From: Hymenobacter qilianensis
Lineage (GTDB): Bacteria > Bacteroidota > Bacteroidia > Cytophagales > Hymenobacteraceae
DNA length: 64,000 nt
NCBI RefSeq assembly: GCF_014489555.1
Contig: NZ_CP060784.1
Coordinates: forward strand, 3,472,001 to 3,536,000
Reading direction: 5' to 3'
The position numbers and the translations under genes were made by a program. Below, one piece after another: positions 32,064-41,321 of this stretch. The notes beneath the pieces were generated by a model. The model saw nothing but the letters and a program-made list of their open reading frames with translations. It was not told the DNA's origin and did not search any database. Each line of letters opens with the position of its first letter. Within the stretch, counting starts at the first letter, position 1.

Positions 32064-34645
32064 TTAACATTGTTAATAAAAAGCGTGGTTAATTCAGAAA
32101 TGCCTCCGTAAAAATCTACAGCTTGGCTGAACCAATCTAGCTTAGATGTATACCCGAATCCATCCGCTAGTATGATGCCATAGAGGTCTAACATCCTTAA
32201 TGCATCTGATATCTCTTCTCTAGTGATGCTCAGACCAAATTCTTTTATTGTGTGCTCGATAATTGTAGGTGTGAATGTTTCCTCTCTAATTAATAAACTT
32301 ATTAATTTTTCTAAATGGGTTGCTTGGCCCCAATACGTTGCTAAATAGTTTTCAGCATATTCATAGTTCTCAGTGACTTGAATAATATCATTAACCGATA
32401 GTTCGGTATTTAGACGGTTAGAGCGTGTATTAATTGAGCTGATAAGCTTGTCACCTATATACTGTAATAGTCTTGGATGGCCACTTGTTCTCCTCCATGC
32501 CTCACTCAAGAATAATGCTTCATTTATAATAGATATTTGCAAAATTCTGAGTGGTTCAATTAATAAACGTTCAGAGGCACTTCTTGAAAGTTGTTGCAAA
32601 AAAAGGCTTTTACTAAAATTCCAGTGTGGCGAATGAGGATTCCACATTTTTTGAGAAATCGTTCTTTCTCCAGAAAAAACAAATTCAGCCAACGATTCTT
32701 GAGAAATAGCTCTGCATGCTTTAAAGAACCCTTCGGTTACTTCATTATCAGTATGTTGTTGGTCCCAGTATAGTAATTGATCTACTTCGTCAAGTAAAAG
32801 CACAACCCTTTTACTACTTCCTTTTTTCAATTGCTCAATTATATCAAAAAGGTGATGAGGCTTAAACTCGTTTGGTACTTTAATCTTCCATTGCCGAGTT
32901 GCCATTTTCCCGAAATCAGACCAGTTTTTGACTACTTGGCAATCGCCAAAATATGCAAGAAATCCAGATTCTGTTAATCTACTCTCAACATGTCTCATCA
33001 ACGATGTCTTACCAATTCGCCTGCCTCCTAAAAGAGCTATGCTATTAGTGCTAAGGGTAGCTAACATTGTTGCATGTTCTTCCTCTCTACCAAAGAACAT
33101 GCGCTCTGGTGTGACACTATTTACAACGAAAGGAGAAACTTTAGTTAAATCACTTTGGTCAAGTATAATTTTTGCTAGTGTATCTCGCGTAGATGATGAG
33201 CTAGTCGCCATTAGATATAGGCTGTCCACATCTAATACTACAACGTTAACTGCCATAACTCTCTGCTGTTTACGTAGAGCAGTTATATCAATAATGCTTG
33301 AAAAGCTTGGGATTATTAATATTGATATTAAGTTATTAGGGTATTTATTTATTGTTTGTTTAGCAATCTCTTTAATAGTATCTCTACTTGCTTTTTGCTG
33401 AGCGATGCTTAAAAGCTTAGAGGGGAGCACAGAGTCGGCTTGTATCGTTATCTCAACTTGCGCGTCAAAGCCATTGTTTTGTATAACAAAGTCATTCGGT
33501 GTGTAATTTCCTTTTAAAAGTAGTGTGAGTATATTTAAAGCTAGTACTGCATCAAAATTCTTCTTTAACCCAATAACAAGTTCAACTTCTTGTTTTCTTC
33601 TCCAAGATAAAGCTTCTCCCCCTGGCTCAAGGTCTAAAGCCAATTCTGGATGTTTAACTCTAAAACTAGCCAATGAAAGTTTTGCATCATTTATTTTAGC
33701 AGGAAGGTCTTTCGCCTTCAAACTAAGGGTACTTATTACTGTACTGTTTATTATAGTTTCGAGAGACTCTCGTTTTTCTTCAATCTGCAGTGATTTTTCA
33801 TTTATTATCTTTTCAATAGAGGCATTTAGGCCACCACTTTCAGCTTGCCTAATAGTCATGCAAGCAGAAATTCCTGAAAACAACTTTTCTAGTACTTTGT
33901 CAGGAGTTTCTGATATACCCTTACCATCAGCTATTAGAATTAGGTTTATGTTATGCTCATTAAGCTCTTCTTGCAATGAAGGGTATGTTAAAGTCAAATC
34001 GCGCTGTTGTCTACCTCCGGAGTTATTTTGAAATACAGAGGCTATAGCGATTCTATTGACTCCATCAACTTGTAATAAATAATCAACCCTACGCTGCGCA
34101 AAACGGGGCATCATATTTCGATCAGCTATTTTGACTCTAGAATTAACATTAAGGCTAATAATACATTGCTGTATTATTGATGTTATCCTATTGTTGATTT
34201 TGTTTGTAATTCGAAATCTTCTTTTGGGGGCGTCAGCAGCTATAAGTGAGACTTTAACTAAATCACCAATGTGCGGTGATTTGATTAAATTAGATATGCC
34301 AATTCCAATTAAAATGTTAGCAATCTCAATAGCTGATTGCTTTGTTTTTGGTGGTTTAGCAAGTAAGTTTCGTTTATTGCCAAGATCTATATCGTTTGAT
34401 ATAGCTAACAATTTCTTAATTATTTCTAATATAGTGGGTTCCGAGAGTAGAGAATTGCTTAAGGTTTTTACATCTAAACTATCCTGCTCGCATAAGGTAT
34501 CTAATAATTCAATGCCTGGTTTTAATATCACTATTTGCTCCTCAATATCTTCCCAATCGACTAAGTCGTTCGGTTCATATATTCCTGGAGTAATTGAATT
34601 TTTGAAATCGCTAATTTCTGAACTTCCAAAAAGATCCATTGTCAT
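32060..34645 (-). CDS. STAND-like ATPase with possible restriction-nuclease-fold N-terminal part
   Basis: An 861-aa protein. Around residue 525 the signature FFGREEEHATML precedes Walker A GGRRIGKTSLM (~541-551) and Walker B VVLLLDEVDQLL (~618), then a helical winged region: the archaeal-type/AAA_16 STAND ATPase layout. The N-terminal half is unassigned. Residues ~185-235 (RVDYLLQVDG, then QNNSGGRQQRDL) resemble the beta-alpha core of DpnII/PD-(D/E)xK nucleases but lack a clear catalytic E-x-K, so it may be a dead or diverged nuclease fold. Start ATG 34645; MDLFG at 34639 is an alternative. First gene of a two-gene AT-rich operon. STAND proteins often act as phage sensors. Confidence 0.7.
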   Translation of the reverse strand: MTMDLFGSSEISDFKNSITPGIYEPNDLVDWEDIEEQIVILKPGIELLDTLCEQDSLDVKTLSNSLLSEPTILEIIKKLLAISNDIDLGNKRNLLAKPPKTKQSAIEIANILIGIGISNLIKSPHIGDLVKVSLIAADAPKRRFRITNKINNRITSIIQQCIISLNVNSRVKIADRNMMPRFAQRRVDYLLQVDGVNRIAIASVFQNNSGGRQQRDLTLTYPSLQEELNEHNINLILIADGKGISETPDKVLEKLFSGISACMTIRQAESGGLNASIEKIINEKSLQIEEKRESLETIINSTVISTLSLKAKDLPAKINDAKLSLASFRVKHPELALDLEPGGEALSWRRKQEVELVIGLKKNFDAVLALNILTLLLKGNYTPNDFVIQNNGFDAQVEITIQADSVLPSKLLSIAQQKASRDTIKEIAKQTINKYPNNLISILIIPSFSSIIDITALRKQQRVMAVNVVVLDVDSLYLMATSSSSTRDTLAKIILDQSDLTKVSPFVVNSVTPERMFFGREEEHATMLATLSTNSIALLGGRRIGKTSLMRHVESRLTESGFLAYFGDCQVVKNWSDFGKMATRQWKIKVPNEFKPHHLFDIIEQLKKGSSKRVVLLLDEVDQLLYWDQQHTDNEVTEGFFKACRAISQESLAEFVFSGERTISQKMWNPHSPHWNFSKSLFLQQLSRSASERLLIEPLRILQISIINEALFLSEAWRRTSGHPRLLQYIGDKLISSINTRSNRLNTELSVNDIIQVTENYEYAENYLATYWGQATHLEKLISLLIREETFTPTIIEHTIKEFGLSITREEISDALRMLDLYGIILADGFGYTSKLDWFSQAVDFYGGISELTTLFINNVK

Positions 34646-34755
34646 ATAAAAGGGTCATTCGTCCAAAGCGATGATAGCATCGTAGAGATGGCGTTATCAT
34701 CACTTTGCCTTGTGATGTTATACAAGGTGAGGCAAAATTTACGAAAGTCAATAAG

Positions 34756-35225
34756 TTATAGACCAAGTTTACTGGATGGATTATGCTGCCCCACATTGTC
34801 CAGACGGGTATAGCGGCGAATCATCCCACTAGTTTTGTGTTTGGTCTGATTCATTACTTCCGAATCATCAGCCCCGCCAGCTTTGCTACCATTACAAAGG
34901 AAACACGTAGCGAGTGAGCTGAATACTTCTGACCCATATATCTCTGCACAATCAAATTTAAATGTTTGTCCGTCAGACGACGCTCAGTGAGCCGTTCTCC
35001 TTTGCGAAAGGAGACAAACACCGGCCCCGATGTACGGTCCAATCGTTGCACCCAGATCTGCAGCGTGCGGATAGGACACATTTTAAAGTCTGGCGAATAT
35101 AAGATAGCCTTTTCCTCCACCGCACTGTATTGATTGGTTTTGCTCTTGGCCAAGTTCACAATCAATCCTTCCTCCAAGAATGATAAGTTCTCCACATTAA
35201 GCCCTGCCAGCTCGGAGCGGCGAAA
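34756..35225 (-). pseudogene. Tyrosine recombinase (phage/ICE-type integrase), C-terminal catalytic half only
   Basis: About 155 residues of the catalytic domain remain. Visible catalytic positions: Arg in FRRSEL, HSLRVSF (H-x-x-R), His in QTKHKT and the Tyr nucleophile in RRYTRL. One G must be added in the G4 run (C4 at 34872-34875) to join KLAG to ADDSEVMNQ. Upstream of 35225 the sequence abruptly becomes unrelated, so the N-terminal half is lost. It lies about 0.8 kb from the 3' end of tRNA-Asp, where such integrases insert, and probably came with the island. Confidence 0.8.
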
Positions 35226-35232
35226 GTTTGCA

Positions 35233-35760
35233 CACTGGCACTACCAACAGTCGTGGGATGGTCGTATTCACCGGCCTGCAAGCGAAGCTTTATTTTGCCG
35301 CAGTTCTAGCGCCCAATGGACGTGACTCCCTCACAAATGTTTTGAGCACTACTACCCTGCAGGTGGGGCCGCTGACGGCTGGCGGCGTAAGTCAGCAGCT
35401 AGTGGTCACTCAAAGCAGTATTCATCCTACTAGTCCGGAGGTACCAAGCTTGCGCATCACGGAGGTCGACGAGAATAATATTGTCCTACCTACTTCTAGG
35501 GTATGCCTATATCCAGCGTTATCATTTTTGGACTCCAGTGGCCTAGATTGCTGTAGTAGCCTACGCAGTGATTCCACCTCTATTCTAGCGCAGGTCACTT
35601 TCTCGAGTCTGCAGCCAAACACTACAACTACGTGAAGGCCGTTAAGGTCTTAGGGACCAGCACGCTGACCAATTTGGGCATGAACTCTCTAAAAGCGGTT
35701 TCTACGGGCCCTTAAGGTTTTGGGGCAGCGACTATTATAGTCAGACCCTAAATTCAGCTA
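35233..35760 (+). pseudogene. Decayed secreted/surface protein with two repeat domains
   Basis: The frame from about 35233 reads VVFTGLQAKLYFAAV, then LSTTTLQVGPLTAGG, and a second similar block follows after a frame break near 35610 (SSLQPN, then KAVKVLGTSTLTNLG). The two blocks are alike and resemble carboxypeptidase-regulatory-like beta domains of exported Bacteroidota proteins. There is no signal peptide, and the 5' end abuts the broken integrase, so this is a fragment. Confidence 0.5.
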
Positions 35761-35976
35761 GTATAGAAGAATGAGGTAACTATAACAAGCAGCGGTTGTG
35801 GGCAACGTGCAGCTTTCAGTAGTTGTATACGAGGCTCAAACCCGATCCTTACCATTCAAAATTGCCGGCCGATTCTGGTAGACCAGCGTGAGGCGTGAGC
35901 TAGTTAAGCTGGCCTAGCGGGGCCCGTAACCTATTTTGGCAGGTTGGTCTGCCACTGAAATTGCCACTGAAAAAAT

Positions 35977-36011
35977 AAAAAGGCTATTTCCGATAAGGAA
36001 ATAGCCTTTTT
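35977..36011 (-). terminator. Rho-independent terminator downstream of tRNA-Asp
   Basis: A perfect 15-bp stem (35977-35991 with 35997-36011) around a GATAA loop; A-rich at one end and T-rich at the other, so it works in both directions. It follows tRNA-Asp by 12 bp on the minus strand. Confidence 0.9.
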
Positions 36012-36023
36012 GATAAGCGTAAG

Positions 36024-36097
36024 CGGTCCGGACGGGACTCGAACCCGCGACCTCCGCCGTGACAGGGCGGCATTCTAACCAACTGAACTACCGAACC
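36024..36097 (-). tRNA. tRNA-Asp (anticodon GTC)
   Basis: The minus strand folds as a cloverleaf: acceptor stem GGTTCGG with CCGGACC, anticodon loop CTGTCAC giving anticodon GTC, T-arm GGGTTCGAGTCCC, discriminator G. CCA is not encoded. Its 3' end faces the accessory island, and an integrase remnant lies nearby, which makes it the likely attachment site. Confidence 0.95.
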
Positions 36098-36129
36098 AAT
36101 TACTTCGTGGGTGAACCGTTTGTTTTCCC

Positions 36130-36321
36130 TTAAAGTGCTGCAAAGGTAGGAGCAGGATTGAGACTGCACAACATAGGGGGCTTTTTTTCTGTAAAAAAAA
36201 GCCATTCTGTACGGTTGTAGCTGTTTTTCAGCGACATTGTTTTTTCTAAACCCAATTCAGAGCCGCTGATATAGCGGGTGGAGCGGTTTCGATTACCTTT
36301 GCCAACTCTGGCTTGAGGCAT
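36130..36321 (-). CDS. Possible small basic protein, 63 aa, doubtful
   Basis: The first ~35 residues (RVGKGNRNRSTRYISG, then SELGLEKTMSLKNSYN) look coding. The tail runs into the tRNA-Asp promoter, so the true end or the gene itself is uncertain. Confidence 0.25.
   Translation of the reverse strand: MPQARVGKGNRNRSTRYISGSELGLEKTMSLKNSYNRTEWLFFTEKKPPMLCSLNPAPTFAAL
36141..36171 (-). promoter_or_regulatory. Bacteroidota-type promoter for tRNA-Asp
   Basis: Reading the minus strand: TTG (36171-36169), 20 nt, TACCTTTG (36148-36141). This matches the Bacteroidota sigma-A consensus TTG-N19-21-TAnnTTTG. Transcription would start about 40 nt before the tRNA. Confidence 0.75.
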
Positions 36322-36375
36322 CTTTGTCTGATCTCAATCCCTTTTTTCGTTATCTGACGCCTATTTTACTCGGCA

Positions 36376-37323
36376 ATGCTCCTCGATTTCGAACAACCCA
36401 TAGCCGCCCTCGAAGGTAAACTCCGCGAAATGCAGCAGCTGGCGCTTGATAGCCAGGTAGATGTGTCGGAGGCCGTTGCGGCGCTGGAGGCCAAAATAAA
36501 GGCCCTCAAAAAAGAAACCTACGCCAACCTCACCCGCTGGCAGCGTGTACAGCTCTCTCGTCACCCCGACCGCCCCTATACCCTCGACTATATCGACGGT
36601 ATGGCCAGCAAGTTTATTGAACTGCACGGCGACCGCACCGTAGCCGACGATAAGGCTATGGTAGGCGGTTTTGCCGACCTGGATGGCCGCTCGGTGATGT
36701 TTATTGGCCAGCAGAAGGGCCGCAATACCAAGCAGCGGCAGTTTCGGAACTTTGGCATGCCCAACCCCGAAGGTTACCGCAAGGCTTTGCGCCTGATGAA
36801 GCTGGCCGAGAAGTTTAACAAGCCTATCGTCACGCTCATCGATACACCCGGCGCATTTCCGGGGCTAGAGGCTGAGGAGCGGGGGCAGGGGGAGGCCATT
36901 GCCCGCAACCTGAAGGAAATGTTTCTGCTGAAGGTGCCTGTTATCTGCGTCATCATCGGCGAGGGGGCTTCGGGCGGGGCGCTTGGTATTGCCATCGGTG
37001 ACCGGGTGCTGATGTTGGAAAACACCTGGTACTCAGTTATTTCTCCCGAATCGTGCTCCAGTATACTGTGGCGTAGCTGGGATTATAAGGAGCAGGCCGC
37101 TGAAGCCCTGAAGCTCACGGCTACGGATATGATGCAGGCCAAACTAGTGGATGGTATTGTGAAAGAGCCGCTGGGTGGTGCTCACACCAACGTGCCCAAA
37201 ATGATTGATACGCTAAAGAAGACGCTGATCAAAACGCTGGATGAGCTGAGTGCGATGCCAACGGAAGAGCGCATTAGCCAGCGCATTGATAAGTTTTCGG
37301 CCATGGGCGTCGTGGCTGAATAG
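36376..37323 (+). CDS. accA: Acetyl-CoA carboxylase carboxyltransferase subunit alpha
   Basis: A 315-aa protein, the normal length for AccA. It has the family hallmarks: an N-terminal helical hairpin, [36 protein letters not shown] and [13 protein letters not shown], which form the carboxybiotin and CoA site shared with AccD. The enzyme transfers CO2 from biotin to acetyl-CoA to make malonyl-CoA for fatty-acid synthesis. ATG 36376 is the first start matching family length. A TACCTTTG at 36294-36301 on the plus strand could be the -7 element, though no TTG lies at the right distance. Confidence 0.97.
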   Translation: MLLDFEQPIAALEGKLREMQQLALDSQVDVSEAVAALEAKIKALKKETYANLTRWQRVQLSRHPDRPYTLDYIDGMASKFIELHGDRTVADDKAMVGGFADLDGRSVMFIGQQKGRNTKQRQFRNFGMPNPEGYRKALRLMKLAEKFNKPIVTLIDTPGAFPGLEAEERGQGEAIARNLKEMFLLKVPVICVIIGEGASGGALGIAIGDRVLMLENTWYSVISPESCSSILWRSWDYKEQAAEALKLTATDMMQAKLVDGIVKEPLGGAHTNVPKMIDTLKKTLIKTLDELSAMPTEERISQRIDKFSAMGVVAE

Positions 37324-37392
37324 GGTAAGTCATGTTGCCTAGAAGTGGCTTTTTGGTGTGCCTAACTAGTGTACTAGTGTACTGCGTAGCGT

Positions 37393-38235
37393 ATGAACCT
37401 CTATACTATTGATACCGGCCTGTTTAAGCTTGACGGCGGCGCTATGTTTGGCGTCGTGCCCAAAAGCATGTGGCAAAAGCTGAATCCGCCCGACGCCAAC
37501 AACATGTGCACCTGGGCCATGCGCAGCTTGCTGATTGAGGATGGCAACCGCCTCATTCTCATCGACAATGGTATGGGCAACAAGCAGGATGAGAAGTTTA
37601 GGTCGCATTTTTACCCACATGGCGATGATACGCTAGAGAACTCACTGCGTCAGCGGGGTTTCACGTCCGCCGATATTACCGACGTATTTCTGACCCACTT
37701 GCACTTCGACCACTGTGGAGGCTCGGTGGTGCGCACGCCGGGGGGCAAATTGGAGGTGGCTTTCCCGAATGCTACCTATTGGTCGAACGAGGCGCACTGG
37801 AACTGGGCCGTGACGCCGAATGCGCGGGAAAAAGCCAGCTTTTTAAGGGAGAATATTCTGCCGATTCAGGAAAGCGGGCACTTGCAGTTTCTTGCGCCGG
37901 GCGCGGCTTCAGAGTTGCCGCAGTTTCGGGAAATCATCTTCGCCGACGGCCACACGGAAAAGATGATGGTGCCGGTGCTAGAGTACAAAGGCCGTACGCT
38001 GGCGTTTATGGCCGATTTGCTGCCTTCCGCAGGACATATTCCGTTGCCGTACGTGATGGGATATGATGTACGCCCACTGGAGACATTGAGCGAAAAAGAA
38101 GCCGTGTTAAACCGGGCTGCAGCCGAAAACTGGGTGCTTCTGCTGCAACACGACCCCACCAGTGCGGCCTGCACCGTGCAGGCCACCGATAGAGGGGTGC
38201 GCCTGGCGGAAACGCTACGCCTGGAAGATCTTTAA
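37393..38235 (+). CDS. MBL-fold metallo-hydrolase
   Basis: A 280-aa protein with the metallo-beta-lactamase metal motif HLHFDHCGG near residue 103, a DGHT loop and a late His (QHDP). No signal peptide, so cytosolic. Members hydrolyse a wide range of esters and lactones (including quorum-sensing lactones); the substrate cannot be read from sequence. It is followed 15 bp later by the patatin gene and may share its transcript. Confidence 0.88.
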   Translation: MNLYTIDTGLFKLDGGAMFGVVPKSMWQKLNPPDANNMCTWAMRSLLIEDGNRLILIDNGMGNKQDEKFRSHFYPHGDDTLENSLRQRGFTSADITDVFLTHLHFDHCGGSVVRTPGGKLEVAFPNATYWSNEAHWNWAVTPNAREKASFLRENILPIQESGHLQFLAPGAASELPQFREIIFADGHTEKMMVPVLEYKGRTLAFMADLLPSAGHIPLPYVMGYDVRPLETLSEKEAVLNRAAAENWVLLLQHDPTSAACTVQATDRGVRLAETLRLEDL

Positions 38236-38250
38236 CCGCTGCCATACCAG

Positions 38251-39012
38251 ATGCGGGAAATAGGGGTAGCGTTATCAGGAGGTGGGGCGCGGGGTATTGC
38301 GCATCTGGGCGTGCTGGCGGCGCTGGACGAGCTGGAAATTCCGATCGGGCGCCTGGTAGGCGTTAGCTCAGGGGCAATTGTGGGGGCCTTTTATGCCGCT
38401 GGTTTCAAACCGGCTGAGGTGTTGCGCCTGTTCACGGCCATGCCAATTACCCGCTTGCTGCGCCCGGCATTTAGTCGGCATGGGCTGCTGAACCTGGATG
38501 CTGTAAAACAACTGCTGGAAGAGCACTTGGGGGGCAATTTTACCTTCGCCGATTTGCAGCGCCCGCTCACGCTGGTGGCTACTGATCTGGTGGAAGGCGT
38601 GTCGGTGTACTTTTCGGAGGGGCCGCTGTTGCCGGCCTTGCTGGGGTCGTCGGCGGTGCCGGTGCTTTATCGTCCAGTGGAGTATCAGGGGCGGCAACTG
38701 GTAGATGGTGGCTTGCTGAATAATCTGCCCGTAGAGCCGCTGCTAAATCAGGATGTCATCGTGGTGGGCGTGCACTGCAACCCCGTAAATCCGGCGGCGC
38801 GTATCACTACGTTTCGGAGTCTGGTGGAGCGCACATTGCTGCTGGGCATTAATGCCAATACGCCCGCCCGCCGCCTGCATTGCGACTTGCTTATTGAGCC
38901 GCCCGAGCTGCGCAACTTCCGCACGCTCAGTTACCGCAGGGCCACCGAACTCTACGATATCGGCTACCGCTACACAATGAGTATGGCGCCGCAGCTGCGC
39001 GCCCTGCAATAG
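38251..39012 (+). CDS. Patatin-like phospholipase
   Basis: A 253-aa protein with a complete Ser-Asp dyad: oxyanion loop GGGARGIAH (10-18), nucleophile GVSSG (38-42) and DGG (about 153-155, VDGGLLNN). Single-domain bacterial patatins of this type cut acyl chains from lipids. Close upstream MBL hydrolase and downstream acyltransferase suggest a lipid-related cluster. A poly-G word follows the stop at 39050. Confidence 0.92.
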   Translation: MREIGVALSGGGARGIAHLGVLAALDELEIPIGRLVGVSSGAIVGAFYAAGFKPAEVLRLFTAMPITRLLRPAFSRHGLLNLDAVKQLLEEHLGGNFTFADLQRPLTLVATDLVEGVSVYFSEGPLLPALLGSSAVPVLYRPVEYQGRQLVDGGLLNNLPVEPLLNQDVIVVGVHCNPVNPAARITTFRSLVERTLLLGINANTPARRLHCDLLIEPPELRNFRTLSYRRATELYDIGYRYTMSMAPQLRALQ

Positions 39013-39087
39013 CTAGCGCGTTGCTCAAAAATTACCTAGTTTTAACCCTGGGGGGCTTTTTCTCGTTGGTCACCCAAAAAATTCCTT

Positions 39088-39663
39088 ATGCCAAGAGCCT
39101 CTACTACGCCTTTCTTCTGGTATTACTTCTCTAAATTCTGGTTTTGGATAACCGGCTGGAAACTGGTTTCGCGGGTGCCGCCGGGCATTACCAAGGCCAT
39201 GATGATTGCGGCCCCGCACACCAGCAACTGGGATATTCTCTACGCCCGCGCCTCTTTTTTTCTGATGAATGTGCCCGTGCGCTTCACCGTCAAGAAGGAG
39301 TGGGTTGATAATCCCTTTGTCGGCTGGCTGATGCGCTCCCTGGGTGCGCTGCCCGTTGACCGCAGCCGCAACAACAGCCTCGTGGATGGCATGATAAAGC
39401 TGTTCAATGAGCGCGACGAGCTGGTGATTCTTATCACGCCGGAGGGCACGCGCCAGTATCAGCCCAAGTGGCGCAAGGGCTTTTATTTCGCGGCCGAGGG
39501 GGCTAACGTACCGATTCTGCTGGGCTTTTTGGACTATAAGAACAAAGAATCCGGCGTAGGCGGACCCATTTATCCCACGGGGAATTACGAAGCCGACTTA
39601 GAGCAGATTCAAGCATTTTATCGGACAAAAACCGGTAAATTTCCGGAGAAGGGCGTTCGCTAA
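39088..39663 (+). CDS. Lysophospholipid acyltransferase family protein (PlsC-like)
   Basis: A 191-aa protein. HTSNWD (47-52, an H-x4-D catalytic motif) and TPEGTRQ (motif III) identify the LPLAT/PlsC superfamily. A hydrophobic N-terminus would anchor it to the inner membrane. It likely acylates a lysophospholipid or ornithine-type lipid; the acceptor is unknown. Short length is typical of the Bacteroidota 1-acyl-glycerol-3-phosphate acyltransferase-like branch. Confidence 0.88.
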   Translation: MPRASTTPFFWYYFSKFWFWITGWKLVSRVPPGITKAMMIAAPHTSNWDILYARASFFLMNVPVRFTVKKEWVDNPFVGWLMRSLGALPVDRSRNNSLVDGMIKLFNERDELVILITPEGTRQYQPKWRKGFYFAAEGANVPILLGFLDYKNKESGVGGPIYPTGNYEADLEQIQAFYRTKTGKFPEKGVR

Positions 39664-39734
39664 CAGGGGCTTCCCTTGCTCTTTACAAATAATAATACGA
39701 CCAGCTTTTCCACTATTTACGCACCTGCCTCACT

Positions 39735-40286
39735 ATGGAAAAGATTCAAACCTTACTCATCATCCTGTTGGGCTTAGGCGTTTTTGTGTGGCGCATGGTG
39801 CAGAAAGCCCGCGAAATGGCGGCCCGCGAATCGCGCGAGCGGCCCGCGCTGCCGAAGGCTCCTGGTTTGCCTCCTACCTCGTTTCAGGATTTGCTGGAGC
39901 AGATGAAGTCGCAGAACAAAGCCGGCAATCAACCGCAGCCTGCCACCAGCCAGCCCACCACGCCGGCTGGTCGGCCACTGCCCCGCGAGCAGGCGGCACC
40001 CGTGGCGCGCAGCCTAGAGCGCACGGAGGTTGACCCCCGATCCTTGGAAACCATGCCGACTGCACGCTCACTGGAGACCCCCACGCGGACGCCGCGACTG
40101 GCAGCCAGCATGCCCCGCACCACGGCCTTACCCACTCGCGAAGATTACTGGACCCGCCAAGCGTCGCACAGCACCGACGAAGCCCGTCAGGATGCTCGCC
40201 GCCGCGTGCAGGCCATGTTGCGCAGCCCCGCTGATTTGCGCGCAGCTTTTGTTCTCAGCGAAATTCTTAAGCCGAAATACGAGTAG
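39735..40286 (+). CDS. Hypothetical single-pass membrane protein, 183 aa
   Basis: Residues ~5-20 (QTLLIILLGLGVFVW) form one N-terminal membrane segment; the rest is low-complexity, rich in Pro, Ala, Arg, Ser and Thr, ending in a conserved-looking helix (DLRAAFVLSEILKPKYE). No enzyme motif. Similar short anchored proteins with a closing ILxPKYE-like helix are common in Hymenobacter-type genomes; function unknown. Confidence 0.7.
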   Translation: MEKIQTLLIILLGLGVFVWRMVQKAREMAARESRERPALPKAPGLPPTSFQDLLEQMKSQNKAGNQPQPATSQPTTPAGRPLPREQAAPVARSLERTEVDPRSLETMPTARSLETPTRTPRLAASMPRTTALPTREDYWTRQASHSTDEARQDARRRVQAMLRSPADLRAAFVLSEILKPKYE

Positions 40287-40349
40287 CGGATACCGCGCTT
40301 GTCAGCATTTGGGGGCTTTTATAATATATGGGCCAGCCCCCAGCAGACC

Positions 40350-40472
40350 GTCATGCAGAGCACCGCGAAGCATCTCGCTCGCGGTCGTTGCAAGATTAAG
40401 CATGACGTTCTTCTTGGTTGAGTTTAGTAACCCAACTAAACACGCGAGATGCTTCGCGGTGCTCTGCATGAC
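40350..40472. repeat. REP-like inverted repeat, 29-bp perfect arms
   Basis: Arms 40350-40378 and 40444-40472 are exact reverse complements (core GTCATGCAGAGC, then CGAAGCATCTCGC), separated by 65 nt. A degenerate third copy lies near 40520-40545. This is the look of REP/BIME elements spread by RAYT transposases. Confidence 0.85.
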
Positions 40473-40572
40473 CGCCTTTTCAGAACGGCTGCCATTAATA
40501 TAGTGATGACTACGAGCAAGATGCTTCGCTGCCGCTTGATGCAGTAATGCTCTGGATGAGGTGATACTTAGT

Positions 40573-41232
40573 TTAGTCCTGCGTTAGTGCGTAAGCCACA
40601 AGGTTGGCACCCATGCGTAGGGCCGTTTCGTGGGTGGCTGGCGGATCGTCGTAGGTGCCTACATCTTCCCAGCCGTTGCCCAGGTCGCATTCAAAGGTAT
40701 AGAAGCAGACCAGCCGACCTTTGTAAAGCAGGCCAAAGCCTTGAGGGCGTTTGCCTTCGTGCTCGTGCACTTTCGGCAGGCCTTTCGGGAAGTCGAACTT
40801 TTGGTGGTAGATGGGGTGGGAGAAAGGCAACTCCACAAATTCCAGCTCCGGAAACACCTTCTTCATTTCGGGGCGGATAAACTTGTCGAGGCCGTAGTTA
40901 TCATCAATGTGCAGAAAGCCGCCGCCGGTAAGGTAGCGCCGCAGGTTTTTAGCCTCTGCGTCGGTAAAAACGACGTTTCCGTGGCCCGTCATGTGGATGA
41001 AGGGGTAGGTGAACAGCTCGGGGTTGTCCAGCTCCACGGTGGCTTCGTCGGGCGCGATGTTGGTTTTAAGCGTCTGATTACAAAACTGAATCAGATTGGG
41101 CAAGCTCGTTTTGTTGGCGTACCAGTCGCCGCCGCCGCCGTAGTGCAGCTTGGCAATGCGGAAGCTGGGCGCTACAGGCGCAGCGGCCGTTGTCAGGAGA
41201 AAAGTAACCGCTAAAAGAAGGTGCTTAAGCAT
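40573..41232 (-). CDS. DUF4159 domain protein, exported
   Basis: A 219-aa protein. ATG 41232 was chosen because it begins a clear signal peptide (MLKHLLLAVTFLLTTAAA). The mature part matches DUF4159: AKLHYGGGGDWY, then a glutamine-amidotransferase-like fold with GGGFLHIDDN and HPIYH. Function unknown; in other bacteria DUF4159 genes neighbour MoxR/VWA genes, which are not seen here. Located next to rsmE on the same strand. Confidence 0.85.
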   Translation of the reverse strand: MLKHLLLAVTFLLTTAAAPVAPSFRIAKLHYGGGGDWYANKTSLPNLIQFCNQTLKTNIAPDEATVELDNPELFTYPFIHMTGHGNVVFTDAEAKNLRRYLTGGGFLHIDDNYGLDKFIRPEMKKVFPELEFVELPFSHPIYHQKFDFPKGLPKVHEHEGKRPQGFGLLYKGRLVCFYTFECDLGNGWEDVGTYDDPPATHETALRMGANLVAYALTQD

Positions 41233-41321
41233 AAGGTGACAAGATTTCTTACCAGGGTAACGCGGAAGCAAACAGCGGTCGTTCAATGAAGCGGCAGCTT
41301 GTTAGGATACGTAGCCTGAAT

